Shown one piece after another: positions 1-10,606 of a stretch of 64,000 nucleotides of DNA. The DNA lies in NCBI RefSeq assembly GCF_002865645.1, contig NW_020194638.1, forward strand, positions 1,667,974 to 1,731,973. Reading direction: 5' to 3'. The number at the start of each line of letters is the position of its first letter. The first letter of the stretch is position 1. The translations under genes were made by a program, and so were the position numbers. The notes under the pieces were generated by a model. That model was not told the DNA's origin. It did not search any database and saw nothing but the letters and a program-made list of their open reading frames with translations. The DNA is from Hyaloscypha bicolor E. Lineage: Eukaryota; Ascomycota; Leotiomycetes; Helotiales; Hyaloscyphaceae.

Positions 1-1506
1 ATCAAAGCAACGGTTAGTTCGAACACCATAACCACGGTCCTCGGTCTTGATGACTTCAACTCCAATTCTGTACTTGCCACCACCTTTCCGACGCTCTTGT
101 AGATCAGCAAATGCACGGTTTGTGCACTTGTCACGGCCAGCTGCACAGTTTGTATCATCACACTCATAAAGCATGATTCTGTTTTGACAGTCTTCGTCAC
201 AGCCGCCTTCCGGCGTGCAAACACACTTGGATGAAAAACTGTCGAAAAGACTTGACTTCTTCCACATGGCTGCAGCGTCGCCAACAAATCGGTCTTGTAA
301 ATTCCATTAGTACAGTACATGGACAACCACATAAAGTGGATACTTACTACTCGAGGTTTTCCGCCACTCATCTGGCTTCGGTTGTCCGGGGGGAAGTGGT
401 GAGCACACATCGAAAGGGAGTTTGAAGTGTCTTCCAATGTGCAACAATCGCTGGCCATGCCACATGGGCAAAGGCATAAACTTGTTTGGTTGGTAGGGTG
501 TAGCATCAACAATATCTTTCCTCGTCTTACCGGACTGGTCGGCAAACCAATCGAAGTTTCGGTGCTCTTGTCCCGCATAGAGGCCCTTGTTGAGCCAAAC
601 CTTTTCTCTCTTGCCATCTTTGAATTTTGGGGGATCTGGCCTCTTGTCGGTTTCCGGTGTGAGTTTCTTCTTCTCCACAGCCACTTCTTCAACCTTCTTC
701 TTCTTCCTTGGGGGCTCTGCTATAACCAACTTTCCATTGCTCCACACCTCGTGTACGACAGGCTTCGTATCGATTTTCGCATACTCAGGAGTGTCTGCCA
801 GATTTCGCAGCTCTCGTTTGGCCTTTGACAGTCCAGCTAGACCATCTTCAAGGGTCTTTCGGCTTCTCTTGCCCAACACGCTCAGCTTCTTGGTCAGGCT
901 CTCGATCTGCTCGCCGGAGGAGCGGGTGGACCGCCGTCTATCCAGGTCTCGTTTGGCTGATTTTTTAGGACTGCCTCCCAGACCAATCTGGCTTCTCGAT
1001 TTCGGTAATCCCTTGACGGACCATTGCAAGTCCAGTGCTTCAATCCCGTCTCGCACAAGTCGGTTCGCATCCTTCTCTACGGTCTCGGTTGACGAATTGT
1101 TCGATGCCAGTGCACTAACAAGTGTGTCGCCCGATATAGTTCTTCTACGCGACTCAATGGCTGACGGGTCCTTGCTGTACTTCTTAGGAGCATGTATCGC
1201 GGTGCCGCTGAGGACCTTGACATTGTAAGTGCCAATGCTGGAGCGGGCACGGCGACTACGTTCAGTAGACGGCTCCGCAGATGCTCGTTCGTTTGGTTCG
1301 ATATTCTCGAGCTTCAAAGAGGTCGAGGAGATGCTGACGCTGTCACCAATGCTGGTTGGGGGCGTGGAGGACGAGGATTGCCCAAGCGGGGAGTCGTCGA
1401 CGGTGATAGCACTAAGCAGAGATTCTGACGGCGAGGCACGCGTCGCACCATCGCGAGATGTTGGTCGAGACGGCGATCCCATTCTTTCTAGGAGAGTAGA
1501 GAACAT
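1..1506 (-). CDS. ash1: ASH1-type histone lysine methyltransferase (5' part only, runs off left edge)
   Basis: The gene is read right to left. The first exon is 348..1506 and an intron at 294..347 (donor GTAAGT, branch TACTAAT, acceptor CAAG) joins it to 1..293. The N-terminal ~380 residues are Ser/Arg/Lys-rich and look disordered, with a basic PRKKKK stretch. After the splice comes an AWS domain with regularly spaced cysteines (KCVCTPEGGCDEDCQNR, then CDDTNCAAGRDKC), followed by the first strand of a SET domain (GVEVIKTEDRGYGVRTNRC) where the window ends. AWS plus SET is the arrangement of ASH1/SET2 H3K36 methyltransferases, which act on chromatin. The long N-terminus ahead of AWS favours ASH1 over SET2. 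The start is ATG at 1506; an upstream in-frame ATG at 1665 would add 53 residues that look like leader sequence. The catalytic core lies outside the window, so activity cannot be judged. Confidence 0.85.
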
Positions 1507-3820
1507 TGCAACGCTTAGAGGTCGCGTTGCATAAGAGGGATTGTTGTGATGAACGCGAGCAGAGGCAGTAGCGAGATGAAAACGGCGATTGCTTATTCGT
1601 CGTGGGAGACAGGGAGGCAGCGGGACTCTCAAGGGACTACTGGATCCGTATGTCGCGAGAAGCAACTTCAGTATAAAGAGTCAAGAAGTGTAGAACAGAG
1701 CTCTCAGACCGCAGATCAGATATGGGCAGGGAATGCGGCTGTGAAGGTCTTGTTGTTGTGGTGGGGAAGTGGAGGGAAGGAGGTGCGAGCAATAAAAGAA
1801 GTGGCTGGGGCCAAACAATGAGAGACGAGCATGCCTTTGACGAATTACACGGAGCTGCCCGTTCCAGAGTCTCCCGAGGGAGGGCTCACACTCGAATCAA
1901 ATATAATTCGACTTTTACTCTTTTGCCAGAAAACTCTACGGACATAGTCAAGACATTCTCCTCGCCGGTTGTCCCCCTTCCAATACCAAATTATTCCCAA
2001 GCTCCTACGTACATTTCCCAATGATGCAGCATCGAGCCTGATCCATCCGGACAGTCCTTGTGCCATTCTTGAGCTTTGGATTGCGTGCTCCCCGGTTGGG
2101 GTGCAAACGGGACACATGTGAAGTATTAGTAGCTGCGGGCACTATACAACTATTGCATCGCCTCACGAGAAACTGAGAACTGTTGATTCTTTCCCACTTT
2201 GTGGGTGAGACATGCAGATTCCATTACCAATTGCGGCACATCTACAAAGTTGACATGTTCAGCAGGTATTACGCGTGTCCTCAAGAAGGTGTGGCCACTG
2301 AAGGACGACGAAATGTGTGCAAAACTATGAGTGTAGACGTGTGAAAAATATACCGAGTGTATCTTCATGAACAACGTTTGTGCTCGTCATAACTAACCAC
2401 TGAACGGTTTCAAAAGTGGTGATTTGTGTTTGAGTAGGGGGCCTCACGCCGTTACGACACTTGAGCATTATGGCAGCCTCGGCATTGGGGAGTGAAATTG
2501 CACCACCTCAGATGTTTCCCCAACACAAAAAACACTGGTAAGATACTCAGACCGTCCTAGATTCATGTTTTAAAGTCTACCGCAATTCAATGAACTCTTC
2601 CGTTGGATTTCCGGCCGGATTGGTTGAGAGGAGAACCAATCTCGTGCGGCTTCATTATCTCAGGTCAATGGGAAAGTGAAAAGCATGATGGTGTTCAACA
2701 GAGCAGTCTGTATTCTTATTTCTATGAGTTTAGGTATCTGCCAATTATCATGTTTTGTTTTCCAACATGACGGGCGGCTGTTGAGATTGTCAGGTACTTT
2801 ATGGACGGAGCTTCGGCTACGAGGGCCTCGTCAGAATCCTGAGCTCCCCGTGCTGAGAGCCAAGCAAGATTCTATAAAGTCCCTGATTATACCTTAAAGT
2901 ATTTCTCTCCGGTTGGCGGAAATGTAGCAGCTAAGTTTGGACTGGACCCAAAGACCTATCTTGAATTGAATTGCCTAGAAACACTGGGTGTGCTCGGCTG
3001 AGTTTAGTTGGAGACGCTGGGTTTTCGATATCTTCCAAAATGACGTGGAACATTGGAGCGACACTTAAATGCACAGAACAGAAAGTTTCGAGCACTTCAA
3101 AAACTGCCCCGACAAACTTAGATTTGAAGATGTAGCAGGGCGGAAGATCATTTGAAGTGTTTCGCTGCTTCCTGTAATACTTTATAAAGATAGGAAGTCG
3201 GCGATCACTTTGATAATTTCCACTTTTGGGACAAAACTTATCAAAATTGAGCCAGTAGCAAACTAAGAACCTCTTCGAAAGGTGTGGCTTCATTCAAGTT
3301 CAAATGATTGAGCTTATTGGTGCATTGTCGGTCATGGCTTCGACAAGCTAGAGGTGCGGCGGAAGTCAGCCCGCATTTAAATATCCTCACCGCCAACTCG
3401 ACCAAGTCAAACCGCTAACCAATGTATCAGAAGTCTAATGAAACAATTATCTCCGAGTTTCAAGTGTGACGGACTAAGGCCACAAGATCTGGTCGCTTTC
3501 ATTGAGAATCTCGTGAAACCCCTGACTTCGCTTCGTTAACGGGTGATGAATCTGGCCATAAGCGGACAAACAGCGCACTTAACGACGAGCAGCACATCCA
3601 CTACCACACGGATAAAACATCATTGGTGTCTGCAAAGCTCGCAGGCTATCGTACGATTCAAGATGGAAATTTATGCTTAAGCACCCCAGATGGCGATACC
3701 TTCCCCAGTGTTCTTCGAACGCTTTCACAAAAACGCAAGTGATCTCAACTCAAAATACAATCAAAGAATAATTTGCTGTCTCAAACCTCCTAAGAGCGAT
3801 AGTGACGCTAATGTGTCAGT
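1507..3820. other. Intergenic, no gene recognised
   Basis: This is the presumed promoter of the ASH1-like gene (1507 to about 1850) followed by about 2 kb with only short, unconvincing open frames on both strands. I tried joining them with plausible introns and found no recognisable domain. It may also hold the promoter of the decayed gene that follows. Confidence 0.6.
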
Positions 3821-5048
3821 ATGGGCCTCTCCGCTATGGTGGAAATTAAAGCTGAAGTTGCTCCAGATGCTCTTCCTTTCCTGATTTCCAGCTTAGCTGC
3901 TTTGACACTTTACTTGGATGAAAAGCAAACAGGGTTCTCTCTAAATGTTGCCAATGCCTCGGGGGATATTTCCTTTCACTTTGATTCTCCAGCTCGGCAT
4001 GCATGGGTCGCTCTAGGAGGTGGAGATAAAATGAAAGGAGCTCTTACGCTCTTCGTATACCTTTCAAAAGACAACAAACGCAAGTATTTTCATGCTGGGG
4101 GATTCTAAAAAGATAGCTAATACATTCTTGAAGATTCAACCTTCAGCCTAAGGTTGTCAATGTAAGAGTTCTTTGCTTCATTTAGACCACTTTCTAATCA
4201 AGTATTCAGAGGAGATGTGGAATCAACCCACTCCAAAGATATCGATGTTAAAGTTCTCGATGGCTCAAGCATTCAGAATGGCCGAATGGTTCTCAACGCC
4301 ATGTGTCAAAATTGCCGCTCCTGAAATTGAAGCTCGCTCAATGTCTCGTCCGTTGTTGAACCTTGGATGTACTTTACGCTTTGGAGCAATAGCCAACCTC
4401 GTGTCTGATTCGGTGACCGCAGATGTAACCCAGCATTCTTTCTACGGTAGAAATTCTCCAATTCTCTCCATAAATTTTGCTAATTGACTTTGCAGGCAGG
4501 TTTACAATGAACATGGTCCAAGCAACTGGCCCAGGAGGAGTACCAGCAGTTGTTTCCGTCTCGTCAGGTTTTACTTTCGAAGGCGAAAAGTACGTCAATG
4601 ACGAAGACTTTGTTTCAATGACACACGGATACCTCATGGCTGCGTTGGTACTTATCTGCACGCCTCTTTTAATGCACCATCTTCTCTCCGGCGCCAGATT
4701 ACGGTTGATGAACTACACCTTCTTCATTCTTGTTCTACTCACTGGTTGGGCTTTGGGGATTTTTGATTCCAACATTTACGATTGGGTACGCTCGAGAGCT
4801 GAGATGATTCTGATCTCAACACGGACTCCAGTATGACACAAACTGTAGACTACAAGACTGGTCATCAAAATATCGGACATGTAGTCATCCTCTTCCTGCT
4901 CATTCTGGCAATGTGGCGTATCTTACAACACACAAGATTTTGACCTGATTGCAGCTGGCTTGTTCATGGTGGTACCGGGCTTGGAGGGATCATCTGGATC
5001 CTGTCCCTTGTTGATGGTTTCTTGTCAGCTCACCCCGCGGAACATTAG
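3821..5048 (+). pseudogene. Decayed DOMON (iron-reductase) / cytochrome b561 membrane protein
   Basis: Several blocks read in order like the fungal fusion of a CDH-type cytochrome (DOMON) domain and a cytochrome b561 domain: GDISFHFDSP, HAWVALGGGDKMKGAL, the NAMCQNCRS cysteine motif near 4295-4321, a VQATGPGGVPAV linker near 4510, then hydrophobic helices (MTHGYLMAALVLICTPLL, TGHQNIGHVVILFLLIL, GLGGIIWILSLVDGFL). Intact members are extracytosolic haem proteins that pass electrons across a membrane. Introns are still recognisable (a phase-2 GTATTT intron near 4084; one ending TTTGCAG near 4496). The copy is broken: in-frame TGA codons at 4322-4324 and 4328-4330 sit directly after the NCRS motif, where related proteins usually have Trp and Gly, and phase does not close at two later joins. 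A functional gene with unusual splicing is much less likely. Confidence 0.65.
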
Positions 5049-5920
5049 GTAGGTGTACGGAGCCAATGAAGATCCAGGGGAATCAAACTTGCTTACTCGA
5101 AGAATTTTTTCCACGGTATCTACACAGGTTGCATTGTTGCAGCGCTTGTGGCAGTCCCGTTGATGTGGGTTGTGAAAAGGAGACAGGACAGGAGCGAGTG
5201 CCGAGCAGCACGTAAAGGATCCTAATGGGGCTGGAATCATTCCCACAAACGGATCATGAGGACTGGCAAGCGATGGTGAACATATGCAAATTTTTTCGGA
5301 TGAGCGAGCGTTGTTGGAAAAGGTGTAAATAAGCATGGCGCAAAGGGTTCTAGGGATTAGACAGTTTTTGGAGGTGGGTTGGAATTTTTTTTTGTAACAT
5401 AGTGGGGATAATGAATAGAACGACTAATTAAATGCCCCCACTTGGTTCGGGACAACAAACGAAGATTCAGATCTGCAAAGAAGTCAAGTGAATTCTGAGA
5501 GTAAGATAAATTGCGCGATGACCACTTGACCAACGATTCCGACTTCACCACCAAATCAGCAAAGATGGAAACCGCGCAATATTCGAGCATATGTTTGCCA
5601 CAGCTTGGTCAGCATGTGCTATTAAATAGTAGAAAGTAACTGGGTATCCCAACTGCCAAAGATATACACATACTACCCCTTTTCCTTGCCGTTCCTATCC
5701 CTCCCTTCAGTCTTTTCCCTCCACTGTTATGATACAAAGAAAGCCAGGTCGTCAGACCGCCACTCTCAGGATGTCATAAAAACACATTAACCCGAGCCAG
5801 ACTCGAACTAGAAAATATCCAAGAAGCCGCCCATCTTTTTATAATAGAAACAGCAATCGCTAAAAGGCACAGGACAAAATTGATAATCGCACAAAAGTAA
5901 AAGGTAGAGGACCCTTTTCA
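5049..5920. other. Intergenic, mainly 3' flank of ERF2
   Basis: No gene seen. The right part is the probable 3' UTR and terminator region of the ERF2-like gene. Short open frames here have no recognisable features. Confidence 0.6.
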
Positions 5921-7975
5921 TCATCTGGATCCTCTTAGGGCGGAAGGACCCTGGAAAGATCGATCGGGACCCTGAACGGCTTGCATCTCCATCGCCACAC
6001 CAGCTCCTCCACCCTGTACTTCTTTCGTAAGAGGGGCAACGCGCTTCCCTCTCCTTTCGCCAAAGCGTTGATCCCCTTCTTCATATTTGCGCTTGAAGTG
6101 AAGGTAGGTCGGTGGCCGAGGCCTGCAGAGAACCACCCACCAGTTTTTGAGAATACTTCCTTGTGTGAAAGGTCTATGTCGATCTTTCTTAAGGAATTTG
6201 TGGGAATTTAAATACTCTCTTGTTGTCTCTCCTCGGGCCATCAGGAATAAGTGGTAAACGAACAGCGCCATTGGATAAGGAGTAGCAAGAGCGGCGTAGA
6301 TGACCATGGCGAAGGGGACACGGAAATGGTTTATTGAGGATCCAAAGGAGATGTGTTGTCGGTGCATGTAGACGAGGATCTGGGCGAGATTTGCACCCAG
6401 GACGAAGAGACCCAATATTGTACTGAAGGTAAGGAATGTGAAGAAATATCGGTAGTTTCGGCGTCCGACGCAATTGTTGATCCAAACACAATGGTGGTCT
6501 TGGGTCTCGATACAGTTGTCGCAAATTCGACAGTGGTGACCTCGAGGCGGACGCCAGATGTTGCAAGTTTTGCAGTATTTGGTTGGCACTTCCATAGCAG
6601 CGGTGGAAGATTGTGCGGACTTGATCATGGTCCAATCGTTCGTTGGGGGTGCCAGTCTAAGAGGGTCTTCGTTCTCGTCCGCAGGCGGCATTGGATGAAG
6701 ATTTCGAGGAAGAATCTGGCAAAGTTAGTAGGGAATTGAGCATGTAGATATCTAGTAGCTTACCCCAGGATCTGAGACCGAAGCATGAACAAAAGAAGAT
6801 ATGCAGATATAAAAAACATATGCAAATACAACGGGTATCGAGGGTGAAATATTGTGCCAGAACCATGACGCAGAAAATACAAAGAAGAGAACTCCGGGGA
6901 TAGCAACGAACAATCCTGTGGCAATGTTGATTGGCTTTTCCCGAGTATTCTGGAGTCGACCTCCCAACCAGAATACAGTATTACCAGTAAAGTATTGGTG
7001 ATTAGCGCCAAGCTTCTGCTTTGGAGCAGGTTTAGGCGCGTCGATTGGTGTCAAACCAGGTGAAGATGCAACGGAAGATAACTTTTCCCTCCCTTGCGTG
7101 CTGCGATTAGGGCTATGCGGAATAGCATCACCTCTTGTTGGTAATAGAAAGCTGGAGCGGAAGGAACGTGGTGATTTAGATGGAGTTGGCAATCCACCTC
7201 CATTTTTATAACTCTTATCAATGGTAAGACTGAGTCCTTTGGCATTGGCAAGATTTCGTTGGAGAGGTCGTACGCTTTCAGACAGACTTCCGGTAGGGTG
7301 GTGACCGTGTGTAGGACTTGTGTTGGCCGTCACTCTTTCCATCGTCTCTTGTTCCGTCATCTCAGTCCCTCGAGAAATAGGACGAGTTCCATCAGCGTCT
7401 TCGCCATGTCTAGCCGTGTGATTCGAGTTGACGCTTTGCCTGGCCACACTGCTCCCACCCTCCGCAGATCCATCTTCACTCATACCCTGCTGCACTAAGG
7501 CAGCCGGCCGGGTGCCTCCACGCTGTGCTTGAAGTCGTTGGGAACTCATGGGTCGGAAAAAGGCGTGGGAGGTCAAGGAGGGAACGTGAGTTCGACTTGT
7601 AGCACTCTGTGGCCGCGCAGCGGTTGAACCAGAGACACTACCAAGTGTGCTCCCTCGTTGCGTGGCATTGGAGGAGACGTAACCTCGTCGGGACGGAGGC
7701 GCTGCTTGAGGCCATGCACCTCGTTGTGACGAAACCCCCGTATTCGGCCTTGAAGTTGTTTGTATGCTTCGCCGCTGACCGGTACTTTGAGCAGTAGATG
7801 TATTTGCCGGATCCACGGGGTGTTCTCCTCCATCATCTGAAGCAATATCGCTCATTCGCGAGGACAGTATACTTGCTACATCGCCAGCTTCGGACTGGGG
7901 GGCAACCTCTGGGTTTGGGTTTGTACTGTTATTCGGCGCATGCGGCGTCGTGGTTGAAGTGTCTCGAGAAGCCAT
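5921..7975 (-). CDS. erf2: DHHC palmitoyltransferase, ERF2 type
   Basis: There are two exons, 6764..7975 and 5921..6715, with an intron at 6716..6763 (GTAAGC...GCCAG) that falls inside the DPG motif region, as SDPG joined to ILPRN. The product is about 668 residues. A long Ser/Thr/Pro-rich N-terminus (about 1-330) precedes two hydrophobic helices, the DPG motif, a Cys-rich domain (CKTCNIWRPPRGHHCRICDNC), the catalytic DHHC at about residues 477-480, two more helices and a TTRE motif. These four signatures together define the ERF2/ZDHHC branch. Family members sit in the ER or Golgi membrane and S-acylate Ras-like proteins, with the DHHC cysteine carrying the acyl group. I chose ATG at 7975 because the frame is closed by a stop a short distance upstream. 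The long disordered N-terminus is common in filamentous fungi. The next gene on the right is divergent. Confidence 0.92.
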
Positions 7976-8801
7976 CGCCACAGCTGAGGACCTGTCCTTC
8001 TCTTCCAACGAGTCTGCTATCTCATAGTATCGCTCAGACCGTCATGACACGCGAAGTAAAGGCCGTGTTTTTATTGGCGCGCGGAAGGTCGAAGTCGAGA
8101 AATTAGATTATGGTAAGGGACGAAACGGAGGTTGATTATTGTGACGTGATGGATGAATCGAAGGGGTAGAAATTGTTTCTTGGAAAAGAGTGTACGATCT
8201 GAGGGTCGATGTGTTGGAGATCTCGTCGAAGAGTTCGGAAAGCTTCTCTGCCAAAGGGGAGGAGCGCTTGGACGCTTTCTCAGCCCAGTCTGGAGATGTC
8301 GAAGCTCAATCGGGTCAGAAAAGCCAGGGTCGTCAAATTAGCACCGAATAAAAAACCAGTGGTGCATAAATTGTACAATTTCAAGATGCATAGAAGGAAA
8401 CGATTATGACGTTGCCTTCCTGTGTGATGGGCTTCGAGATCATGCAGCACAGAGGGAGGGCATTCAGGAGGAGTTCAAGTCACGAGGCGGTTTGGGCTAA
8501 GGGGGCTATTGAAGCTCATTAACCGCGGCCCTGTCAGTTGGCAGGCCACTGACAGGTAAAGCAGCTGGACTATGATCTGTGCTCGAGTAAAAAAAACTTT
8601 GGGACATGCATCAAAGTATCTTGAGTTGCAGGTGCAAAGCCCGTTTTGCCGCCCTTTCGATTCTCCGTGGCTGAACCTGGAAGGAGCTTTGGATCACGTG
8701 AAATTACATAAACTAATCCTGCTTCCGAGCCTTTGAACCTCACTATCGTACCATCGATCCGAGCTCTCCCAAACGTCAAAAAAGCACAACTTCAATCCAG
8801 A
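7976..8801. promoter_or_regulatory. Divergent intergenic region between ERF2 and a small membrane protein gene
   Basis: The 826-bp gap separates two outward-facing genes and should hold both promoters. A CACGTG E-box (8695-8700, as ATCACGTGA) lies about 100 bp upstream of the right-hand start. No further gene is seen. Confidence 0.45.
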
Positions 8802-9538
8802 ATGTCAGCACCAATTGCAAGAGCTGCTACACAAGCAGGCAAGGCCGCCGCTAAGAGTGCGGAAGGCAATGTATTGAACAAGGGAGCAAAGAGGGATCCT
8901 GAGTTATACGTATGACGAGCTTCTTCTCTCAAATCTCCCACGGACTGACCACTCCGTAGGTCCTCCTCGCCGTCATGTCCGGAGCTTTCGGACTCGCAGG
9001 ATTCTATTTCGGTGATTAATACCATCCCAAACCTTGCACAGCGAGCTCAATTGACCATCTTCCAGGCCGCAAGCCCACATCTGCCACTTCAGAATCGAAA
9101 GTCAGCATGGTCCAAGGCAGCATGCCATGGCAGACCGACAGCACTAAAGGTGACGAAGCCAGGGAGCATTTCAAGTACCAGTATGGATGAACGGTCAACT
9201 TTTCGGGACAAGTAGTGTTGATACTCTGAATAGATACCACCCTGGCGGAGATCCAAGAAACCCCCCGAAAGATGCCCCGAGCGCTCTGCACAGCGTCATT
9301 GTGCCCAATGTCAATCTGCCAAAGGTAAGCGATACCTTGTTGCTAGCCCCGGCTCAATGGAGAGGAACACGGTTGGGATGTTGTGCCCAGGAAAGTGGGG
9401 CCAGATCCTTGATTCCGAGTGAGAATCATGAGAGGAAACGTTTTGTAGAGAGAAGGCCAGCATTGATAGACGAAGCTAATATCATATATCCAGGAGCTGC
9501 ATGACAAATACAACAAGTGGGGCAAGGATGGCTATTAG
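8802..9538 (+). CDS. Small conserved single-pass membrane protein, probably mitochondrial
   Basis: There are five exons: 8802..8909, 8960..9011, 9066..9180, 9234..9324 and 9494..9538. All four introns have GT-AG borders and phase closes at every join, giving 136 residues. The N-terminus is rich in Ala, Lys and Arg with no acidic residue in the first ~20, like a mitochondrial presequence. One hydrophobic segment follows (LYVLLAVMSGAFGLAGFYFG, about 36-55). The second half is soluble, with an HPGGDPRNPPKDAPSALHS stretch and a short terminal exon ending KWGKDGY. I do not recognise the family. The layout resembles accessory subunits or assembly factors of respiratory complexes, which is inference only. 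The gene was not visible as one open frame. It is divergent from ERF2, and four introns in 411 coding bases is dense for this window. Confidence 0.7.
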
Positions 9539-10606
9539 AAGGGTGCAAAGACTGAACATTAGATGGGCCATGGGAGGAATGTGGAAGGGTGTGTATTGTA
9601 GATAACTACCGCGAATTTCCTTCTTGAATCAGAGAACTGATTGATCGTACACCGAAACGAGTTCGCAGCATTGACCTAAGTCTATCACCAGTTGCAAAAT
9701 TCCTCTCTCCAGAATTATCCGCTCCGCTCAAGTAAAGCTTGCCATGCAGCTTGTGAGTCCGGCATATACAATTGGTAGCCCACAATCGGAATATATTAGA
9801 ATGTTGCTTGCGACCTTCAGAATTCGTTCAAAGTAATTTCAACTGCGAGAGTGAGATCATACGGTATCAAATCTTTACTGCAACTACTAAGAAAAAATGT
9901 CCCAGCTTGTCGAGTACAATTACGGAAAGTTTTTGTTCTGCCCACACAAAAAACTCTAGCTTGCGATAAATAATACTAGGAGTATAGACACTTTCTAAAG
10001 GAACATATCATCCTCTTACAGGGGAAGCTTCAATACCATCATGGAGAGAAGCGGATAAACGTTGTTCCTCCCGCCCTCCATGGATCCGCTTTACCTAATT
10101 AGGACCCCTGACGTTTCCAACCTTTTCTATTTTCAGACATGTGCTCTGAATCTTTTTCCGGGGATTGAAAGTTTACGAAGGGTATTGGTTGAATGAAGAA
10201 TAGATGAACTAAAAGCCACATCGTGATTGATTCTAGTTAAAAAGGAGATAAGAACGAAAGATAATTGTGGATTTTGTAAACAAATTTATGTTCAACTGCA
10301 GGCTTGCCCTGGTGCCGTTGGCCAGCAGCTCAGCCGAAGATCTGGCTTCTAGCTGGAGAAAAGGGATGCCATACGCGCACCTTTCCTGCTCTCCCACCTC
10401 AAGCGGTCACCCAACCCTTCGATAGCCCGCTTTTCTCTCCTCAACTTCGATGTTACACTTTTAATATCTTTGCGACTTCTTGTCCACATTCGTTAAGTGA
10501 TTGCGAGAAGTGTACCGGTGCTGAACGAGTGGTATCGCGTTCGAGAGCGCGCGAGCTCTACTCATCTACAGCCTTCCTCGTACCACAGTCAAATACCGCT
10601 GCAAAT
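9539..10606. other. Intergenic, no gene recognised; promoter of the PMT gene
   Basis: No domain is found in any frame. The pyrimidine-rich stretch from about 10380 to 10480 is probably the PMT promoter or 5' UTR. An open frame runs into the PMT start from 10304, but its N-terminal ~100 residues look non-coding. Confidence 0.55.

Noticed and set aside
5780..5840. Possible tRNA B-box on the minus strand (tagttcgagtctgg)
   Set aside because: The flanking bases do not form a T-stem and no A-box or acceptor stem is found. The GTTCGAGTCC at 63987 fails in the same way.
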